This document shows, one piece after another, positions 43,519-46,130 of a stretch of 46,130 nt of DNA. Position 1 is the first letter of the stretch. Every line of letters begins with the position of its first letter. The notes under the pieces are model-generated. The model did not search any database and had not been told where the DNA came from. It saw only the letters and a list, made by a program, of their open reading frames with translations. The stretch comes from Pseudomonas sp. AL03 (GTDB lineage: Bacteria; Pseudomonadota; Gammaproteobacteria; Pseudomonadales; Pseudomonadaceae), in the NCBI RefSeq assembly GCF_029960815.1, contig NZ_JASBRE010000038.1:1-46130 (forward strand), read 5' to 3'. The position numbers and the translations under genes were made by a program.

Positions 43519-44427
43519 ATGACACCCCACTGGTTCCGAAGCTATATGCACACGCAAAAAGACGGCAAGACCCCGAACCTCTCGCCTGAAGAGCAGCATG
43601 ACGTCGACAAGAGCCAGCCGCCACGGGCGGCGGTGCTGCACGAAATCATCCGCACCCAGGGCGATCAGGAGCTTGAGCGCAGCGTCGCCGCCTTGTGGTG
43701 GTCGGCGCTGGCGGCCGGCCTGACCATGGGCCTGTCGCTGATGGCCATGGGGCTGCTCAACTCCCGTCTGCCGGACGGCGAAGGCTTCAAGGTGATCGCC
43801 AGTTTTGGTTACTGCGCAGGGTTTCTTGCGGTTATTCTCGCCCGTCAGCAATTGTTCACCGAGAACACTTTGACGGCTGTGCTGCCGATTATGACCAAAC
43901 CCACACTGAACAATTTCGGTCGGTTGCTACGTCTGTGGTCGGTGGTGCTGGTGGGCAACCTTTGCGGCACGTTGCTGGTGGCGTATGTGATGCTGCATCT
44001 GCCGATTTTCGACAGCAAGACCGACCTGGCCTTCCTCGATATCGGGCGCAAGATCATGGAGAACAGTGCCAGCCAGATGTTCGCCAAAGGCATTGTGTCG
44101 GGCTGGATGATCGCCACCATGGTCTGGATGATTCCGTCCATGGAGAGCGCCAAGATGTGGATCATCATCCTCATCACGTACCTCATGGCGCTGGGGGATT
44201 TCACCCACATCGTGGTCGGTTCCGCCGAGGTCTCGTATCTGGTGTTCGCCGGCGAGTTGCCGTGGAAGGATTTCTGGCTGGTGTTCGCCGGGCCGACGCT
44301 GGCGGGGAACATCATCGGCGGCAGCTTCATCTTCGCGCTGATCAGCCATGCGCAGATTCGCAGTGAGAGTGGGCCGCCGAAATCCGACGGCCCTGAAAAA
44401 GATCATTCCGAATCCAGGCCGGAGTAA
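43519..44427 (+). CDS. Formate/nitrite transporter (FNT) family protein, YfdC-like
   Basis: A 302-residue membrane protein with six hydrophobic segments. A hydrophilic N-terminus of about 60 residues and C-tail (SGPPKSDGPEKDH) frame the FNT channel core. Visible are AAGLTMGLSLMAMGL, the LFTENTL block and the DFTHIVVGSAE region carrying the conserved His of the pore. It belongs to the YfdC-like branch, whose substrate is unknown. Neither the ATG at 43519 nor that at 43546 has a strong ribosome site, so the start is uncertain. Confidence 0.85.
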   Translation: MTPHWFRSYMHTQKDGKTPNLSPEEQHDVDKSQPPRAAVLHEIIRTQGDQELERSVAALWWSALAAGLTMGLSLMAMGLLNSRLPDGEGFKVIASFGYCAGFLAVILARQQLFTENTLTAVLPIMTKPTLNNFGRLLRLWSVVLVGNLCGTLLVAYVMLHLPIFDSKTDLAFLDIGRKIMENSASQMFAKGIVSGWMIATMVWMIPSMESAKMWIIILITYLMALGDFTHIVVGSAEVSYLVFAGELPWKDFWLVFAGPTLAGNIIGGSFIFALISHAQIRSESGPPKSDGPEKDHSESRPE

Positions 44428-45296
44428 ACCTGGTCAGGCTTTTGCTGAAGTACTTTGCACAAGGCGCTCATCATGTTGGGCCGGTCAGTCTGAACATGGC
44501 TGATCAGCGCAATCTCTCTGTCATACCGATTGTTGCCGACCCGGTTCACAGCGCATTTATGGCCCCAGTGTTCAAAGCCAGACCAATAGGGCACAAGGCT
44601 CACGCCAAGACCTTCAGTCACCAGCATGGCAATTGTCTCCAGTGCATCAAGATCGACCAACGGCGTCGGCACCAATTCATGGTCCGCCAGATAATCCTCA
44701 GCATGCCGCCCGCCCCACGAGTCAGGATCGTACCGGATGTAGGGTCGGCTAATCAGTTGAGCAGGGATGCTGTCCGAGGACTTTTCCTTCGACAGAAAAA
44801 CCAGAGGTTCCTTGCGAAGTGAAACCACCTGCAAGGCTTTTGGCAATTCAAACGGAGGAACGACCAACACGGCAGCGTCCACTTCCCCTGAGAGAAGCGC
44901 TTCATACAACGAACGCGATGTTCCGGGCACTATCACCGGCGTGATCCCCGGCGCCAACTCGGTGAGTGCTCGCAATGCTTCGGGTAGAAGACCCGTCAGA
45001 ACGGTTGAAATGGCGCCTATTCTCAACTGTCCCGTAAGCCCCCCCACGTCGGCGTCTCCCGCCAGTAATGCGATCTCGCGAACGATGCGTTTAGCCCTGG
45101 GCAGTAATGCAAGACAGGCTTGACTCGGCTTGGCTGCGTGTCCGACGCGAGAAAGCAGTTCGAAGCCGAGTTGCCGTTCGAGCGCGAGAATTCGCTGACT
45201 GACCGCTGCTGCCGTCAACCCTTCCACGCGCGCGGCATGTGCTATGGAGCCACATTCCACGACTGTGATAAGGCTTTTCAAATAGCGTGTGTCCAT
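44403..45296 (-). CDS. LysR-type transcriptional regulator
   Basis: A 297-residue LTTR. The N-terminal winged helix-turn-helix is LKSLITVVECGSIAHAARVEGLTAAAVSQRI (here in two stretches), and the effector domain begins near residue 90 at GQLRIGAISTVL. The start MDTRYLKS at 45296 fits the family; the frame extends to 45317. It overlaps the 3' end of the FNT gene by 25 bases, tail to tail. It is divergent from the VOC gene with a 112-bp spacer, so it probably controls that gene and itself. Confidence 0.9.
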   Translation of the reverse strand: MDTRYLKSLITVVECGSIAHAARVEGLTAAAVSQRILALERQLGFELLSRVGHAAKPSQACLALLPRAKRIVREIALLAGDADVGGLTGQLRIGAISTVLTGLLPEALRALTELAPGITPVIVPGTSRSLYEALLSGEVDAAVLVVPPFELPKALQVVSLRKEPLVFLSKEKSSDSIPAQLISRPYIRYDPDSWGGRHAEDYLADHELVPTPLVDLDALETIAMLVTEGLGVSLVPYWSGFEHWGHKCAVNRVGNNRYDREIALISHVQTDRPNMMSALCKVLQQKPDQVYSGLDSE

Positions 45297-45304
45297 AAGA
45301 AATA

Positions 45305-45343
45305 CTTTCGGTAGCACAGAAATTACATGCTATCTCTTTCGGT
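45305..45343. promoter_or_regulatory. Repeated CTTTCGGT motif in the LysR/VOC spacer
   Basis: CTTTCGGT occurs at 45305-45312 and again at 45336-45343, exactly 31 bases apart (about three helical turns). The second copy is part of TTTC-GGT-GAAA, a small palindrome. Such spacing fits cooperative binding by a tetrameric LysR protein. Assignment is inferred. Confidence 0.45.
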
Positions 45344-45408
45344 GAAAACCGCACAAGCTTCAACTCGTTCACTCGTTTCCATCCTCCGGCGATCTTCAGG
45401 AGCCACCT

Positions 45409-45822
45409 ATGCAGTCGATTTTTCATCTTGCCCTTCACGTCCGCGATCTGGAGTCGTCACGCCAGTTTTATGGTGATTTACTGGGCGGTGAGGAAGGGCG
45501 TAGCACTGATACCTGGGTCGATTTCAATTTTTTCGGGCATCAGTTGTCATTGCATTTGGGCGAACCATTTCCGGTGAGTCGTACGGGAAAGGTAGGAGAG
45601 CACAGGGTGCCAATGCCCCATTTTGGAGTGATACTGAATATGTCGGACTGGATTGTTTTGAAAGACCGTTTAATCAACGCTGAAGTCAAATTTGTGCTCT
45701 CGCCGAACATTCGTTTTCCAGCCGAGCCTGGTGAACAAGCAACTATGTTTTTTATGGACCCTGCCGGAAATCCTATCGAGATAAAAGGTTTCACTGATTT
45801 CGAATCAGTGTATGCGGCTTGA
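45409..45822 (+). CDS. VOC (glyoxalase/dioxygenase) family protein
   Basis: A 137-residue vicinal-oxygen-chelate protein with two beta-alpha-beta-beta-beta modules. Candidate metal ligands are the His of FHLALHV near residue 5, the His of PHFGVIL near residue 71 and the Glu of NPIEIKGF near residue 126. Members include glyoxalases, extradiol dioxygenases and resistance proteins; the activity cannot be told here. The ATG follows AGGAG. It is likely regulated by the divergent LysR gene. Confidence 0.85.
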   Translation: MQSIFHLALHVRDLESSRQFYGDLLGGEEGRSTDTWVDFNFFGHQLSLHLGEPFPVSRTGKVGEHRVPMPHFGVILNMSDWIVLKDRLINAEVKFVLSPNIRFPAEPGEQATMFFMDPAGNPIEIKGFTDFESVYAA

Positions 45823-45974
45823 AGTTTCTCTTTGGATGCACTTCCATAATTGCTCTTCAAATAAATAACGCTCGGATAAATCCGCACGTATTAATTCGCC
45901 GAACGCCAGACAATAGTCGGTGTCACTCAAGCATCTGATAAAAAAAACAATATGTACAAACTTGAGGTATTCCA

Positions 45975-46130
45975 ATGAAAGTATCAAAAATCGCCGTGGT
46001 CGCAATAACCGTTACTTCCTTTTTTGGAGTGGGGAGTGCAGCGGTCGCAGGTCCGACGCTGGACGCTATTCAGAGGAAAGGTTTCGTACAGTGCGGTGTA
46101 AGTGACGGCCTGCCAGGCTTCTCGGTTCCA
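45975..46130 (+). CDS. aapJ: General L-amino-acid ABC transporter binding protein (partial)
   Basis: The first 52 codons only; the gene runs off the window. The start is ATG at 45975. A signal peptide is followed by the mature start GPTLDAIQRKGFVQCGVSDGLPGFS, which is the characteristic AapJ N-terminus. AapJ binds many L-amino acids for the AapQMP transporter. The 45823-45974 gap is AT-rich and holds its promoter; I see no gene in it. Confidence 0.85.
   Translation, partial: MKVSKIAVVAITVTSFFGVGSAAVAGPTLDAIQRKGFVQCGVSDGLPGFSVP

Overview
The window looks like chromosome of a Pseudomonas of the fluorescens group. The protein sequences and the gene order (yggS-proC-yggT-metX-metW, pyrR-pyrB-pyrC', pilG-pilH-pilI-pilJ-chpA-chpC, rsmE-bioA, metF-ahcY) follow the PA0386-PA0432 region of P. 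aeruginosa. GC is high, and the gaps carry at least three families of short palindromic repeats typical of fluorescent pseudomonads. I saw no tRNA, rRNA, insertion sequence, prophage or CRISPR array.

Region 1 (1-7710) holds a lone lipoprotein gene and then a long leftward block: yggS, proC, yggT, metX, metW, a DUF4426 gene, rdgB, hemW and a DUF3392 gene. This covers proline and methionine synthesis plus nucleotide and haem housekeeping. Region 2 (7764-16243) starts with pilT, which is not followed by pilU. It continues with a C40 peptidase gene, a tandem TM2 gene, the leftward pyr cluster (pyrR-pyrB-pyrC', where PyrC' has lost its zinc ligands), ruvX, algH, a tonB3-like gene and gshB.

Region 3 (16396-26809) opens with an elaborate 268-bp nested inverted-repeat element. 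The Pil-Chp signalling cluster follows: two response regulators, a CheW, the PilJ receptor, a 1968-residue ChpA hybrid kinase with eight candidate phosphotransfer sites, and a second CheW. The adaptation enzymes PilK and ChpB are absent from the cluster, and a repeat pair sits between pilI and pilJ.

Region 4 (26848-30567) is an accessory insertion between chpC and the hlyIII-rsmE block. It has the remnant of a LysR gene and an overlapping two-gene operon: a divergent LodA/GoxA-like candidate quinoprotein oxidase and its LodB-like flavoprotein. This is the most novel-looking system in the window.

Region 5 (30668-42619) returns to core genes: hlyIII, rsmE, bioA, a secreted amine-oxidase-like flavoprotein with a Pro/Ala/Lys tail, cytochrome b561, yceI, rhlE, a solute-binding protein, metF and ahcY. 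ahcY is preceded by a clear SAH riboswitch, a consensus-like promoter and a palindrome at the predicted transcription start. Region 6 (42944-46130) has an acyl-CoA thioesterase, an FNT-family channel, a divergent LysR/VOC pair with a repeated motif in the spacer, and the start of an amino-acid ABC transporter binding protein cut by the window end.
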